Below, in pieces: positions 26,826-36,916 of a DNA stretch of 64,000 nt. The translations under genes and the position numbers were made by a program. The stretch's first letter is position 1. Each line of letters begins with the position of its first letter. The notes under the pieces were generated by a model. The model was given only the letters and a program-made list of their open reading frames with translations, had not been told where the DNA came from and searched no databases. This stretch comes from Mixta theicola (GTDB lineage Bacteria; Pseudomonadota; Gammaproteobacteria; Enterobacterales; Enterobacteriaceae): NCBI RefSeq assembly GCF_002895925.1, contig NZ_NWUO01000008.1, positions 1 through 64,000 on the forward strand. Reading direction: 5' to 3'.

Positions 26826-29800
26826 ATGGCAAATTTTTTCATTGACCGCCCAATCTTTGCCTGGGTGTTGGCGATAATGATCTGCCTGACCGGCACGCTG
26901 GCGATAAAAACATTGCCGGTAGAACAATATCCTGACCTCGCGCCGCCCAACGTGCGTATTACCGCTAACTATCCCGGCGCATCAGCGGCAACGCTGGAAA
27001 ATACGGTAACGCAGATCATCGAACAAAGCATGACCGGCATCGATAACCTGATGTATATGTCATCGCAAAGCAGTAATACCGGCCAGGCGACCATCACCCT
27101 GACTTTTTCCGCCGGTACCAATCCTGACGAAGCGCGCCAACAGGTGCAAAATCAGCTGCAGTCGGCGCTGCGTAAGCTGCCGCAGGATGTACAGCAGCAG
27201 GGCGTAACGGTAAATAAAACCGGCGACAGCAATATTCTGATGCTCGCTTTCGTCTCTACCGACGGCAGCATGGGTAAACAGGATATTGCTGACTACGTGG
27301 CGAGTAATATCCAGGATCCGCTCAGCCGTATTAGCGGCGTGGGTCAGGTGGATGCCTACGGCACGCAGTATGCAATGCGTATCTGGCTCGATCCTGGCAA
27401 GCTGATTAACTATGCGTTAACCACTGCGGACGTGGTTAGCGCCATCGAATCGCAAAACAGCCAGGTTGCCGTGGGACAGGTCGGCGGCACGCCTTCGGTG
27501 GATAACCAGGCGCTAAACGCCACGGTTAATTCCCAGTCGCTGCTGCAAACGCCAGAACAGTTTAAGGCCATCACGCTGCGAACTAACCGTGACGGTTCCG
27601 TAGTAACGCTGGGCGACGTTGCCGAGGTGGCGCTGGGGGCGGAAAAATATGATTACCTCAGCCGCTATAACGGTATGGCCGCGTCAGGGCTGGGCATTAA
27701 GCTCGCTTCCGGCGCCAATGAGCTGGAAACCGATCGGCTGGTGCGGGCGCGCATTGCGGAGCTTGCCCCCTATTTCCCGCATGGCCTGGAGGCGAAAGTC
27801 GCCTATGAGACCACGCCGTTTGTTACCGCCTCGATCCGTGATGTGGTGAAAACGTTGCTGGAAGCGGTGCTGCTGGTATTTTTAGTAATGTACCTGTTTA
27901 TGCAGAACTTCCGCGCCACGCTGATCCCTACAATTGCGGTGCCGGTGGTTTTGCTGGGTACTTTCGCGGTGCTGTATGCCTGCGGATTCAGTATCAATAC
28001 GCTCACCATGTTCGCTATGGTGCTGGCGATCGGGCTGCTGGTAGATGACGCGATTGTGGTAGTGGAAAACGTCGAACGCATCATGCATGAGGAAGGCCTG
28101 TCGCCACGCGACGCGACGCGTAAGTCGATGGGACAAATTCAGGGCGCGCTGGTGGGGATTACGCTGGTTCTCTCCGCCGTGTTTGTGCCGATGGCGTTTT
28201 TTGGCGGCACCGTTGGTGCCATCTATCGGCAGTTCTCGATCACCGTCGTCTCCGCGATGGTGCTATCGGTGCTGGTGGCGATGATTCTGACGCCCGCGCT
28301 TTGCGCCTCGCTGCTGAAGCCGGTAGCGCCCGGACACCATCAGCGCCGCGGCTTTTTCGGCTGGTTTAACCGCATGTTTACGCGCAATACCGACCGTTAT
28401 GAACAACGCGTGGCAAAGCTGCTGCACCAGGCGGGACGCTGGCTGCTGCTCTATCTGGCGATTATTGCCGTGATGGCTTTGCTCTTTCTGCATCTGCCCA
28501 CCTCTTTTCTGCCGCTGGAAGATCGCGGGATTTTTACCACCCAGGTTCAGCTGCCGCCGGGCTCGACCCAGCAGCAAACGCTGAAAGTGGTGGAAAAAGT
28601 CGAGAACTACTATCTGACCCATGAGAAAGAGAATATCGAATCGGTGTTTGCCACTATCGGTTCAGGGCCGGGCGGCAACGGGCAAAACGTGGCGCGCATG
28701 TTTGTTCGCCTGAAAAACTGGGAAGAACGCTCAGACGCCGATCGCACCTCTTTCGCCATTATTGAAAGAGCCACTAAAGCGTTCCAGAAAATTAATGAAG
28801 CACGCGTGATCGCCAGCAGTCCTCCGGCGATTACCGGTATGGGCAACGCCGCCGGATTTGATATGGAGCTGCAGGATCACGCCGGTATTGGCCACGCCAG
28901 GCTAATGGAGATGCGCGATCGGCTGCTGGCGAAGGCCGACAGCGATCCGCGTCTGGCGCGCGTCCGGCATAACGGCCTCGACGACAGCCCGCAGCTGCGT
29001 ATTGATATCGATCAGCGCAAAGCGCAGGCGCTGGGCGTCTCCATTGATGATATTAACAGCACGCTGACCACCGGCTGGGGTTCAACCTACGTTAATGATT
29101 TCCTCGATCGCGGGCGGGTGAAGAAAGTCTATGTCCAGGCGGCGGCAAAATACCGCATGCTGCCGGATGATATTAATAAGTGGTACGTCCGCAACAGCCA
29201 GGGCGGTATGGTGCCGTTTAGCGCCTTTGCTAAAACCGCCTGGGAAACCGGTTCGCCGCGTCTGGAGCGCTATAACGGCTACTCCGCGCTGGAAATCGTC
29301 GGCGAAGCGGCGTCCGGCGTCAGCACCGGCACCGCGATGGATGCAATGGAAGAGCTGGTGAACCAGCTGCCGCTCGGCGTCGGCCTGCAGTGGACCGGCG
29401 CTTCCCTGCAGGAGCGGCTCTCCGGCTCGCAGGCGCCGGCGCTGTATGCAATTTCTTTGCTGGTGGTATTCCTGTGCCTGGCGGCCCTGTATGAAAGCTG
29501 GTCGATTCCTTTTGCCGTTATGCTGGTGGTGCCGCTTGGGGTGGTGGGCGCATTAGTCGCGACCTGGGCACGCGGGCTGGAAAATGATGTCTATTTCCAG
29601 GTGGGACTGCTGACGGTTATCGGCCTGTCGGCGAAAAACGCCATTTTGATCGTGGAGTTTGCGAATGATATTAACAGCCGTGGCCGCGAGCTGATCGCGT
29701 CAACGCTGGAGGCGTGCCGACAGCGCCTGCGTCCGATTCTTATGACGTCGCTGGCGTTTGTTTTTGGCGTCTTGCCGATGGCAATCAGTCACGGCGCCGG

Positions 29801-29954
29801 ATCCGGCAGCCAGCATGCGGTGGGCACCGGCGTGATGGGCGGCATGATTTCCGCTACGCTGCTGGCGATATTTTTTGTTCCGCTGTTTTTTGTATTAATC
29901 AGACAGCGTTTTCCGTTAAAAATCCGCGTCAATGAAAAGCGTAAGCACGATTAA
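26826..29954 (+). CDS. acrD: RND multidrug efflux transporter AcrD
   Basis: A 1042-residue inner-membrane RND pump (E. coli AcrD 1037) with twelve membrane helices and two large periplasmic loops. It begins [27 protein letters not shown], contains the helix-4 proton-relay pair of aspartates in [16 protein letters not shown], and follows AcrD throughout. AcrD works with AcrA and TolC and exports hydrophilic compounds such as aminoglycosides. AcrD assignment over AcrB rests on sequence and on location between narQ(P) and yffB, the E. coli arrangement. The ATG at 26826 is the family start; the earlier in-frame codons from 26760 are not supported. No adaptor gene accompanies it, as usual for acrD. 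Confidence 0.95.
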   Translation: MANFFIDRPIFAWVLAIMICLTGTLAIKTLPVEQYPDLAPPNVRITANYPGASAATLENTVTQIIEQSMTGIDNLMYMSSQSSNTGQATITLTFSAGTNPDEARQQVQNQLQSALRKLPQDVQQQGVTVNKTGDSNILMLAFVSTDGSMGKQDIADYVASNIQDPLSRISGVGQVDAYGTQYAMRIWLDPGKLINYALTTADVVSAIESQNSQVAVGQVGGTPSVDNQALNATVNSQSLLQTPEQFKAITLRTNRDGSVVTLGDVAEVALGAEKYDYLSRYNGMAASGLGIKLASGANELETDRLVRARIAELAPYFPHGLEAKVAYETTPFVTASIRDVVKTLLEAVLLVFLVMYLFMQNFRATLIPTIAVPVVLLGTFAVLYACGFSINTLTMFAMVLAIGLLVDDAIVVVENVERIMHEEGLSPRDATRKSMGQIQGALVGITLVLSAVFVPMAFFGGTVGAIYRQFSITVVSAMVLSVLVAMILTPALCASLLKPVAPGHHQRRGFFGWFNRMFTRNTDRYEQRVAKLLHQAGRWLLLYLAIIAVMALLFLHLPTSFLPLEDRGIFTTQVQLPPGSTQQQTLKVVEKVENYYLTHEKENIESVFATIGSGPGGNGQNVARMFVRLKNWEERSDADRTSFAIIERATKAFQKINEARVIASSPPAITGMGNAAGFDMELQDHAGIGHARLMEMRDRLLAKADSDPRLARVRHNGLDDSPQLRIDIDQRKAQALGVSIDDINSTLTTGWGSTYVNDFLDRGRVKKVYVQAAAKYRMLPDDINKWYVRNSQGGMVPFSAFAKTAWETGSPRLERYNGYSALEIVGEAASGVSTGTAMDAMEELVNQLPLGVGLQWTGASLQERLSGSQAPALYAISLLVVFLCLAALYESWSIPFAVMLVVPLGVVGALVATWARGLENDVYFQVGLLTVIGLSAKNAILIVEFANDINSRGRELIASTLEACRQRLRPILMTSLAFVFGVLPMAISHGAGSGSQHAVGTGVMGGMISATLLAIFFVPLFFVLIRQRFPLKIRVNEKRKHD

Positions 29955-29980
29955 TATTAATGCACGTAATATGCATAAAT

Positions 29981-30014
29981 AATAAAGGCAGCCGGTTAAC
30001 CGGCTGCCTTATTT
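29981..30014 (+). terminator. acrD terminator
   Basis: GGCAGCCGGTT (29987-29997) and AACCGGCTGCC (29998-30008) form a perfect 22-base palindrome flanked by AATAAA on the left and TTATTTA on the right, 27 bases after the acrD stop. It can act on both strands and so may also end the ypfM transcript. Confidence 0.75.
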
Positions 30015-30081
30015 ATAGTTATGGACTGTCAGATGCAAAGACGAATGCTGTGTTCGTCACGCTTATCTTTATCAGGCACTA

Positions 30082-30141
30082 TTACTTGCGTAACATCGCG
30101 TCAATAAAGTCTTTCCAGTTCCCCAGTTCAGTGTCAATCAT
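30082..30141 (-). CDS. ypfM: Small protein YpfM (19 residues)
   Basis: Reading the minus strand from an ATG at 30141 gives MIDTELGNWKDFIDAMLRK and a TAA stop. This is nearly the 19-residue E. coli YpfM as I remember it (MIERELGNWKDFIEVMLRK) and sits in the same place, between acrD and yffB. A strong ribosome site (agagg, six bases before the ATG) supports translation. It is predicted to be an amphipathic helix; no function is established. It falls below usual gene-finder limits and would be missed by automatic annotation. Confidence 0.88.
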   Translation of the reverse strand: MIDTELGNWKDFIDAMLRK

Positions 30142-30429
30142 AACAACCTCTCTTATTATTAGACGCTATTTTACGCCCGTTTTTTCAGCATGTGAATATG
30201 CTGATTTCAATATTACTATCGGAAAAATTCCTAAAAACTTTACTACTTTTTTAAAATGAGAGGTGAATCACACTTCAGCAAAACTAATTACTTTCTTTAG
30301 TGATTAATAAAATCATTGCTAAGGTTTAAGCGCCTTTATCAAGGTGGGCGACGCGAGGCGGGCATAGACCCTTTGCGCCAAATAAGGCATTATTCTTTAA
30401 AGATATTTTCAGCAAACCGGAATAGCAAG
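30142..30429. other. ypfM-yffB divergent intergenic region
   Basis: About 290 AT-rich bases between the starts of ypfM and yffB. It must hold both promoters; no further gene or clear hairpin is visible. Confidence 0.35.
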
Positions 30430-30813
30430 ATGATGGAAAACCAGTCGCCTGCCCTTTTTACACTTTTTGGCATCAAAAACTGCGATACGATCAAAAAAGC
30501 GCGTCGCTTCCTGGATAGCCAGCAGGTTAATTATCAGTATCACGACTACCGGGCGAATGGATTAAGCGATGAAACGTTGCAGCGCTTTATCGATACGCTG
30601 GGCTGGACGGCGCTGTTAAATACGCGCGGCACCACCTGGCGCAAACTGACCGAAGAAGAAAAGGCGCGGATCGATAACCCGCAAGCAGCAAAAGCGTTAA
30701 TGCTGGCCCAGCCAGCGATAATTAAACGCCCATTGCTCGCCGCGGCAGACGGATCTATGCTGCTGGGTTTTAATGAAACCGACTATCAGCAGTTTATTCA
30801 GGAGAAGTCATAA
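30430..30813 (+). CDS. yffB: ArsC/Spx-family protein YffB
   Basis: A 127-residue thioredoxin-fold protein of the arsenate-reductase-like YffB family. The N-terminal [18 protein letters not shown] motif has a single cysteine in place of the redox pair of true ArsC, and [12 protein letters not shown] and AIIKRPLL are conserved. The YffB family is thought to be glutathione-linked, with function unproven. Two adjacent ATGs (30430 and 30433) are equally possible starts; E. coli YffB is slightly shorter at the N-terminus. It overlaps nothing and is followed one base later by dapE, forming an operon as in E. coli. Confidence 0.9.
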   Translation: MMENQSPALFTLFGIKNCDTIKKARRFLDSQQVNYQYHDYRANGLSDETLQRFIDTLGWTALLNTRGTTWRKLTEEEKARIDNPQAAKALMLAQPAIIKRPLLAAADGSMLLGFNETDYQQFIQEKS

Positions 30814-30814
30814 C

Positions 30815-31942
30815 ATGTTTTGTCCGGTTATCGAGCTGGCGCAGCAGCTTATTCGTCGCCCTTCCCTCAGCCCCGATGATGCCGGATGCCAGGCGCTTAT
30901 GATTGAACGCCTGCAGGCAATTGGCTTCACTATCGAACCGCTTAATATTGCCGATACGCAGAATTTTTGGGCCTGGCGCGGTCAGGGCGAAACGCTGGCT
31001 TTTGCCGGACATACCGATGTGGTGCCGCCTGGCGATACCAGCCGCTGGATCAATCCGCCGTTTGAACCCACCATTCGTGATGGCATGCTTTTTGGCCGCG
31101 GCGCTGCCGATATGAAAGGCTCGCTGGCGGCGATGGTGATCGCAGCCGAGCGTTTTGTCGCCGCGAATCCCCACCATCGCGGACGCCTGGCGTTTCTGAT
31201 CACCTCCGATGAAGAGGCCAACGCCACCCACGGCACGGTTAAAGTGGTTGAACACCTGATGGCGCGCAACGAACGCCTCGATTACTGCCTGGTGGGCGAG
31301 CCCTCCAGTACGGTTCAGGTAGGGGATGTGGTGAAAAACGGCCGGCGCGGATCGATTACCGCTAACCTGACCATTCATGGCGTACAGGGTCACGTTGCCT
31401 ATCCGCACCTGGCGGACAACCCGGTGCATCGCGCCCTGCCCGCACTGAATGAGCTGGTCGCCACCGAATGGGATCGGGGCAACGAATTCTTCCCGCCAAC
31501 CAGTATGCAAATCGCCAATGTGCAGGCCGGCACCGGCAGCAATAACGTGATCCCCGGCGAGCTATTTGTACAGTTTAACTTCCGCTTCAGTACCGAACTG
31601 ACCGATGCGGATATTCGCCAGCGCGTTGCGGCCCTGCTGGAGCGCCATCAGCTGCCTTACACCATTGAATGGAAACTTTCCGGTCAGCCTTTTCTCACCG
31701 CACGCGGTCAGCTGGTGGATGCGGTAATCAACGCGGTTGAACACTATACTGAAGCCAGGCCTGAGCTACAGACCACCGGCGGCACGTCCGATGGACGTTT
31801 TATTGCCCGGATGGGCGCTCAGGTAGTTGAGCTGGGGCCGGTTAATGCCACCATTCATAAAATCAATGAGTGCGTCAGGGCATCCGATCTGCAACTGCTG
31901 AGCCGTATGTATCAACGCATAATGGAACAGCTGATCGCATAA
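30815..31942 (+). CDS. dapE: Succinyl-diaminopimelate desuccinylase DapE
   Basis: A 375-residue M20-family zinc hydrolase (E. coli 375) that removes succinate from N-succinyl-LL-diaminopimelate in lysine and peptidoglycan precursor synthesis. Metal and catalytic segments are [40 protein letters not shown] and the final IHKINECV. The ATG at 30815 follows ggagaag; the longer frame from 30773 runs inside yffB. It is second in the yffB-dapE-ypfN operon and, with dapA at 38 kb, one of two lysine-pathway genes in the window. Confidence 0.97.
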   Translation: MFCPVIELAQQLIRRPSLSPDDAGCQALMIERLQAIGFTIEPLNIADTQNFWAWRGQGETLAFAGHTDVVPPGDTSRWINPPFEPTIRDGMLFGRGAADMKGSLAAMVIAAERFVAANPHHRGRLAFLITSDEEANATHGTVKVVEHLMARNERLDYCLVGEPSSTVQVGDVVKNGRRGSITANLTIHGVQGHVAYPHLADNPVHRALPALNELVATEWDRGNEFFPPTSMQIANVQAGTGSNNVIPGELFVQFNFRFSTELTDADIRQRVAALLERHQLPYTIEWKLSGQPFLTARGQLVDAVINAVEHYTEARPELQTTGGTSDGRFIARMGAQVVELGPVNATIHKINECVRASDLQLLSRMYQRIMEQLIA

Positions 31943-31964
31943 GCGTCCCACCGGAGGAGCGGGT

Positions 31965-32153
31965 ATGGAATGGGTAAAAGAGTACTGGTGGATCATCGTG
32001 ATCCTGTTGCTGGTTGGCGTTCTGGTCAACGTCTATAAGGATCTAAAGCGCATCGACCATAAAAAATATATGGCGAATAAGCCCGATCTGCCGCCGCATC
32101 GTGATTTTAACGATAAGTGGGACGATGAAGACGACTGGCCGAAAAAGAAATAA
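31965..32153 (+). CDS. ypfN: UPF0370 membrane protein YpfN
   Basis: A 62-residue protein with one N-terminal membrane helix ([17 protein letters not shown]) and a hydrophilic, charged tail ending [10 protein letters not shown]. It corresponds to the UPF0370 family protein YpfN found just after dapE in enterobacteria. Function is unknown. A ggaggag ribosome site precedes the ATG, and a strong terminator follows 10 bases after the stop. Confidence 0.9.
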   Translation: MEWVKEYWWIIVILLLVGVLVNVYKDLKRIDHKKYMANKPDLPPHRDFNDKWDDEDDWPKKK

Positions 32154-32162
32154 TCCTCCCTG

Positions 32163-32187
32163 GGGCAGCAGCGTCTGCTGCCCTTTT
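32163..32187 (+). terminator. Terminator of yffB-dapE-ypfN
   Basis: GGGCAGCAG (32163-32171) and CTGCTGCCC (32175-32183) form a nine-pair stem with a CGT loop, followed by TTTT (32184-32187). Confidence 0.85.
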
Positions 32188-32196
32188 CCCGTCACG

Positions 32197-32893
32197 TCAT
32201 GAAACAAAGGTAATCACATCATCACCGGGCTTGCCGCCGCTAAGCGCTTCTTCAAAATAGCGACGCGGCACGGTATAGCGCAAATGATCCAGCGCCAGAT
32301 TCATGCTGCGCTGATCGATGGCGTGCGGTAAACCCTCAACAATATCCAGCGTTACGTCACCGCCCAACGATGTCAGACGCGCCGCCGCCTGCTGCGCAAG
32401 CTCAGCCTGATAAACGTCATCCTCTTCGCCATGAATTAAATGAACGGTGGTTTTCGTCGTGGCCTGCTCCGGCAGGCTGGCATAGCGTCCGCTAAAGGCG
32501 ACAATTCTGCCCGCCAGCGTGGGCTGCGCCTTGCAGCCTTCCAGCACCATTACGCTGCCCTGAGAAAAACCGATCAGCGCCGTTGCCTCCGGCAGAACGC
32601 CGCTAAGCTGTTGCCACTCGCTCACCGACTGCAAAAACAGCGGCATCGCCGCATCTACCCGCTGCTGCAGGCTGGTATCGCTCAGCGCAGCCTCGCTGAA
32701 CCACTGACGGCCCGGCGCCGGCGCTTGCTTCCGGCCCGCCGATGCTTACAACCAGCGCCTGCGGAAAGACTTCTGCGAACCAACTGCCAATTTGCCCCAT
32801 CGAGACCGGATTATCACCGGCGGCGTGATACAGCAGAAACAGCTGCTTCGGGGGAGCCGACGGGCTTTGTACGACAAAATGGTCAGGTTTCAT
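32197..32893 (-). pseudogene. ypfH: Serine hydrolase YpfH, frameshifted
   Basis: The two halves of YpfH, an alpha/beta-hydrolase esterase of about 230 residues, lie in different frames. The first (from 32893) has MKPDHFVVQSPSAPPKQLFLLYHAAGDNPVSMGQIGSWFAEVFPQALVVSIGGPEAS; after about residue 60 the expected GRQWFS segment appears only in the next frame, which continues LIGFSQGSVMVLEG (nucleophile serine in GFSQG), YASLPEQATT, VHLIHGEEDDVY and HAIDQRSMNLALDHLRY to the end. Removing one base near 32708-32714 restores the complete protein, so this is a single-base insertion, real or a sequencing error. Gene position between ypfN and tmcA matches E. coli. Confidence 0.85.
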
Positions 32894-33059
32894 AACATCC
32901 TCCCTTATGGCTAAAACAGGTCACGTTCTGCACGATCCTCCTTCACCGCTATCGGAATAAGAGAACCGTATCTATCCCTTTCATTGCGTCCGCGTCAAAG
33001 ATGCACCGCGATACGGCTTTGGATAAAAAGGTGCAGTAGCGCGTTGCCCGACCCCTGAA

Positions 33060-35048
33060 TTATTGCAGGCCGGCGACGGCTTCCTTCCAGTGAAGGCAGC
33101 GTGCGGCATCCAGCTGCTGCATCAGTTTCCCGGCCTCATCGCGCCAGCGAACAAGCAACGCTTTACGTCCGCTCAGAGCCAGCTCGCGACAGAGGGTTGA
33201 CGGCGGCCTGCGTCGGATAATGGCCTGATGGAGCGCCAGCTCCTCGCTTGCCGCCGTCGTCAGCAGCAGACGCCCCAGCGCCGGCAGGCTGACCTCGAAA
33301 GGGCGATGGGCAAAAGCAAAACCGGCCAGCGTCTGCCAGTCAGCCTCATTCAGAGGCTGTTGGCTGGCGATCGTCAGCGGAATCGGCTCATCAATTAACG
33401 GCTGCAGCCAGAAAAGATCGCGCGCCAGCTGCTGCTGCGCCTGCTGGCTCAGCTGCTCTCCGGCCTCACTCAGCGGCAGGATAGCCATCGCGCTGTAGCA
33501 GCCGCTGCTCGCCTCGCGCTGCGTGGCGATACGCATCAGGATAAAGCCGCAGCGCTGCCAGAAACGCCACAGCTCGTGGGTAAAACCAAAACTCACCGAA
33601 AGATAGTCCAGCCCCTGCGCCTGCTCACGAGCAGCGTCAATCATCCGGCTGCCAACCTGCTGCCGACGCAGATCCGGCGCGACGGCAATCCGGCTAATGC
33701 GCTGTGAGCGCAGCTGCGCCGCCTGCGGAAATCCGGCATGGGCAGCCAGCGACTGAGCGACCAGATTCCCACGCGGACGCCGCAGCCCGGCCCACACCTG
33801 CCAGGCCAGTGCGGCGGAAAGCCCGCCTTCCGCCACCAGCCATACCGCTCCGCCCATCTCGCCCTGAGCGGTTTTTGCAGCGATAAACCGCTGGCCCGGC
33901 GCATCCATAATACGGCGTAAATCAAGCGGCGTGGTGCGATAGTGCGCGCTGGTTAACAGCTGATAAAGCGCCAGCAGGCGCGGCCCATCGTCTCGCCCAC
34001 AGCCAGTAATCGTTAACGCGTCAGCGGTCGCGCTGTCAGCGGCGCTTTTGGCCTCATCCAGCATCAGCGCAGTATTGACCCATCTTTCCAGCGGATCGCC
34101 CTGACGCCAGCGTAGCGGCTCATCCAGCTGATAAAAATGCGCCTGCGGCAGCGCGGCGCAGAATTTCAGCAGAAAGCCGCGTCCGGTGCCTTCATAGCCC
34201 TGTACGGTGGTGGTTAATAAAACGCGGGGGAAGCACGTTATCAGGCGCTGCAGCAGCGGTGCCGGGATCGCCGCCGCCTCATCAATAATCAGCCAGTCAG
34301 CCTCCGGCGGCGCAGCGCTGGCCAGCAGAGCATCGGGCGCGATAAAGGCAAAGCGTTCACCGGCAAAACGGGCCAGCACCGCTGTCGAGACTTTCGCGGG
34401 CGCGGTAACCAGACAGCGCCCCGGCCAGCGCTGCATCAACATGCCGGCCAGCGCCGATTTTCCGCGTCCACGCGCGGCGGTCAGTACATAGATCCCCGGC
34501 GATGCCTGCAAAAAATGGGTAAGCAGGCTTTGCTGCTGCTGCGCCGCGGCGGGCCGCCAGTCGGTTAACGTTAAGGAGGGCGGCAGGCGGCACGGATGAT
34601 GCTGCCGGTGCAGCAACACCTGTTCGTCCGCGCAAAGCTGGCGCTGTAAATGATGAATAAAATGGGGAGTGGCAATCGGCGTGTCGTTTTCGCTCCAGCG
34701 CAGCGAGTCGCTATCGGGGCGCTGCGGCCATCTATCCCAGGGCGGCGTCAGCAGCAGCAGCCAGCTTCCGGCGCTGAGGGTGCCAGCCAGCGCGGCAAAC
34801 GCTTCACTGTGAAAACCCTGGCGGGCATCAAAGATGGCGTGACGAAACTCCTGCCCTAACAGGTTGCGCAGCGCTGAGGGCGAAACGCTGTTGGGCAGCT
34901 GCGGATCCTCGCTAAGGAAAAGCCAGTCTCCCGCCAGCGCCTGTTGCCAGCGCTGCGCCTGCTGATAACACCAGTCAGGCTCGCCGGCAATCGCCGCCAG
35001 CCGCCGGATTCCGGCGCGCTGCATCTCAGCGGTAACGGATAACGGCAT
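33060..35048 (-). CDS. tmcA: tRNA(Met) cytidine acetyltransferase TmcA
   Basis: A 662-residue enzyme that acetylates C34 in the anticodon of elongator tRNA-Met using acetyl-CoA and ATP. The architecture is a helicase-like N-terminal part with Walker A TAARGRGKSALAG (K197) and DEAAAIPAPLL, followed by a GNAT acetyltransferase part (SRIAVAPDLRRQQVGSRMI). TTTVQGYEGTGRGFLLKF and APGQRFIAAK are conserved with E. coli TmcA (671 residues). The ATG at 35048 starts two bases after the ypfJ stop, so the genes are co-transcribed. Confidence 0.95.
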   Translation of the reverse strand: MPLSVTAEMQRAGIRRLAAIAGEPDWCYQQAQRWQQALAGDWLFLSEDPQLPNSVSPSALRNLLGQEFRHAIFDARQGFHSEAFAALAGTLSAGSWLLLLTPPWDRWPQRPDSDSLRWSENDTPIATPHFIHHLQRQLCADEQVLLHRQHHPCRLPPSLTLTDWRPAAAQQQQSLLTHFLQASPGIYVLTAARGRGKSALAGMLMQRWPGRCLVTAPAKVSTAVLARFAGERFAFIAPDALLASAAPPEADWLIIDEAAAIPAPLLQRLITCFPRVLLTTTVQGYEGTGRGFLLKFCAALPQAHFYQLDEPLRWRQGDPLERWVNTALMLDEAKSAADSATADALTITGCGRDDGPRLLALYQLLTSAHYRTTPLDLRRIMDAPGQRFIAAKTAQGEMGGAVWLVAEGGLSAALAWQVWAGLRRPRGNLVAQSLAAHAGFPQAAQLRSQRISRIAVAPDLRRQQVGSRMIDAAREQAQGLDYLSVSFGFTHELWRFWQRCGFILMRIATQREASSGCYSAMAILPLSEAGEQLSQQAQQQLARDLFWLQPLIDEPIPLTIASQQPLNEADWQTLAGFAFAHRPFEVSLPALGRLLLTTAASEELALHQAIIRRRPPSTLCRELALSGRKALLVRWRDEAGKLMQQLDAARCLHWKEAVAGLQ

Positions 35049-35050
35049 CT

Positions 35051-35911
35051 TTATTTAGCAGCGGCGAAAGTATCGCATCGGCCCGGATCACCAGAATCAA
35101 ACCCTTGTTTAAACCAGCTGTAGCGCTGCTCCGAGGTGCCGTGGGTAAAGCTGTCCGGGGTGACGCGTCCCTGACTCTGCTGCTGTAGCCGATCGTCGCC
35201 GATCGCTTCGGCAGCGTTTAACGCTTCCTGCAGATCGCCTGGCTCCAGAATCTGCTGTTGTTGCATATAGTGGCCCCAGACGCCCGCAAAGCAATCCGCC
35301 TGTAGCTCCAGTTTTACCGATAGCTGATTCACCTGGCTCTGTGAGGCGCCCTGCTGCATCTGGCGTACTTTAGGTTCGATACCCAGCAGCTTTTGCACAT
35401 GATGGCCGACCTCATGCGCAACAACGTAGCCCTGCGCGAAGTCGCCCCCGGCGCCCAGCTTGTTTTTCAGCTCATCATAGAAAGAGAGATCGATATAAAC
35501 GGTGGCATCCGTCGGGCAATAGAACGGTCCCATTATCGATTGTCCGGTACCGCAGCCGGTGCGCGTAGCATTGCGGTACATCACCAGATGCGGCGGCTGA
35601 TACTGTTTGCCCATTTGGGTAAAGAGTTTTTGCCAGGTATCTTCGGTCGTGGCGAGGATCACCGAGGTAAACTTCGCCGCCTCATCATCCTGCGGGCTGA
35701 TGCGCTGCGAATTGCTCTGCTGTGAGACCGGCTCGCCGCCGGTTAACAGTGGAGTCAAATCATAGCCGTAATAACCGGCGATCATCACCACCACCAGCAG
35801 AATAATTCCGCCTTTACCGCGCGGAATACGCATACGTCCGCCGCCCACCGTGGGAGACTGATTTCGACGGTCTTCTACATTGTCGCTTTCGCGACGCCCT
35901 TGCCAACGCAT
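35051..35911 (-). CDS. ypfJ: YpfJ-family neutral zinc metallopeptidase
   Basis: A 286-residue membrane-anchored metallopeptidase-like protein. A cytoplasmic start ([16 protein letters not shown]) leads to one membrane helix (about 34-49) and a periplasmic domain with the zinc motif H166-E-V-G-H170-H and a downstream [14 protein letters not shown], the third ligand region of this family (formerly UPF0404, KPN_02809-type). [14 protein letters not shown] has paired cysteines that may form a disulfide. Natural substrate is unknown. It precedes tmcA by two bases, as in E. coli. Confidence 0.92.
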   Translation of the reverse strand: MRWQGRRESDNVEDRRNQSPTVGGGRMRIPRGKGGIILLVVVMIAGYYGYDLTPLLTGGEPVSQQSNSQRISPQDDEAAKFTSVILATTEDTWQKLFTQMGKQYQPPHLVMYRNATRTGCGTGQSIMGPFYCPTDATVYIDLSFYDELKNKLGAGGDFAQGYVVAHEVGHHVQKLLGIEPKVRQMQQGASQSQVNQLSVKLELQADCFAGVWGHYMQQQQILEPGDLQEALNAAEAIGDDRLQQQSQGRVTPDSFTHGTSEQRYSWFKQGFDSGDPGRCDTFAAAK

Positions 35912-36037
35912 GACTTTCCCCTGTTATTTATTCCTGGCGAATATGGCAAATTCTAGTCGCGACGGCGCTGAATAACCAGCGCGCGGCGCGCGCAATGGAA
36001 GGGTAACGGAAAAACCGGGGGGAACAACGGCGAAGGG

Positions 36038-36066
36038 GCGGTCGGCGGCACACGCGCACCGACCGC
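36038..36066 (-). terminator. Hairpin downstream of purC
   Basis: GCGGTCGG (36038-36045) pairs with CCGACCGC (36059-36066), 11 bases after the purC stop on the minus strand. There is no T-run, so termination strength is uncertain. Confidence 0.45.
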
Positions 36067-36077
36067 TAGCAGGCATA

Positions 36078-36791
36078 TTAGTCGAGCTTAACGCCCAGAC
36101 GATGCGCCACTTCTTCGTAAGCTTCGATCACGCCGCCCAGGCTCTGGCGGAAGCGATCTTTATCCATCTTATTCATTGTCTGCTTGTCCCACAGGCGGGC
36201 GCCGTCCGGCGAGAACTCATCGCCCAGCGTCACTTCTCCCTTGTGCAGACCAAACTCCAGCTTGAAATCCACCAGAATCAGACCGGCGTCGTCAAACAGC
36301 TTGCTGAGCACCTCGTTGGCCTTGTAGGTCAGCTCGCGCATACGCGCCAGGTTCTCTTTATTTACCCAGCCAAAAGTCTCGCAGTAGGATTCGTTGACCA
36401 TCGGATCGTGTTTGGCATCATCTTTTAAAAACAGATCGAACAGCGGAGGGTTAAGTACTATGCCCTCTTCCACGCCCAAACGCTTCACCAGCGAACCCGC
36501 CGCACGGTTACGGATAACGCACTCAACCGGCACCATCTCCAGTTTTTTTACCAGCGCTTCGTTATCTGAGAGCAGCGCTTCCATCTGGGTAGGAATGCCT
36601 GCCTCTTCCAGCTTACGCATGATGAAATAGTTAAACTTGTTGTTTACCATTCCCTTGCGATCAAACTGCTCGATACGCGCGCCGTCTCCTGCTGACGTAT
36701 CATTGCGGAATTCGAGTACCAACAGATCCGGGTTTTCGGTGCTGTAAACGGTTTTCGCTTTGCCGCGATACAACTCAGCTAGCTTTTGCAT
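36078..36791 (-). CDS. purC: SAICAR synthase PurC
   Basis: A 237-residue enzyme (same length as E. coli PurC) that condenses CAIR with aspartate using ATP in step 8 of purine synthesis. [58 protein letters not shown] at the N-terminus, [17 protein letters not shown] and [26 protein letters not shown] are conserved. The ATG at 36791 follows ggag and is the family start; earlier in-frame codons from 36845 cover the promoter. A PurR-like operator lies about 50 bases upstream. Confidence 0.97.
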   Translation of the reverse strand: MQKLAELYRGKAKTVYSTENPDLLVLEFRNDTSAGDGARIEQFDRKGMVNNKFNYFIMRKLEEAGIPTQMEALLSDNEALVKKLEMVPVECVIRNRAAGSLVKRLGVEEGIVLNPPLFDLFLKDDAKHDPMVNESYCETFGWVNKENLARMRELTYKANEVLSKLFDDAGLILVDFKLEFGLHKGEVTLGDEFSPDGARLWDKQTMNKMDKDRFRQSLGGVIEAYEEVAHRLGVKLD

Positions 36792-36839
36792 CTTGATAAA
36801 CTCCAAACTGGGTAAATAGTGAATGGCCATAACCGTGTG

Positions 36840-36855
36840 ACGCAATCGTTTACGT
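36840..36855. promoter_or_regulatory. PurR operator of purC
   Basis: ACGCAATCGTTTACGT agrees at 14 of 16 positions with the PurR consensus ACGCAAACGTTTGCGT. It lies upstream of purC in the position expected for repression by purines. Confidence 0.75.
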
Positions 36856-36884
36856 CGCCGCGCGACATTATGCCAAACTTCAAT

Positions 36885-36915
36885 AAAAAAGGCCGGAATT
36901 TTCCGGCCTTTTTTT
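36885..36915 (-). terminator. Terminator of dapA-bamC
   Basis: GGCCGGAA (36891-36898) pairs with TTCCGGCC (36901-36908), flanked by A6 on the left and a T-run on the right; it works on both strands. It lies two bases beyond the bamC stop codon. Confidence 0.85.
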
Positions 36916-36916
36916 G

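Noticed and set aside
30430-30813. Arsenate reductase ArsC
   Set aside because: Sequence and neighbours match YffB, and there are no other arsenic genes.
36038-36066. Regulatory attenuator upstream of ypfJ
   Set aside because: The hairpin follows purC and has no alternative pairing or leader peptide that I can see.
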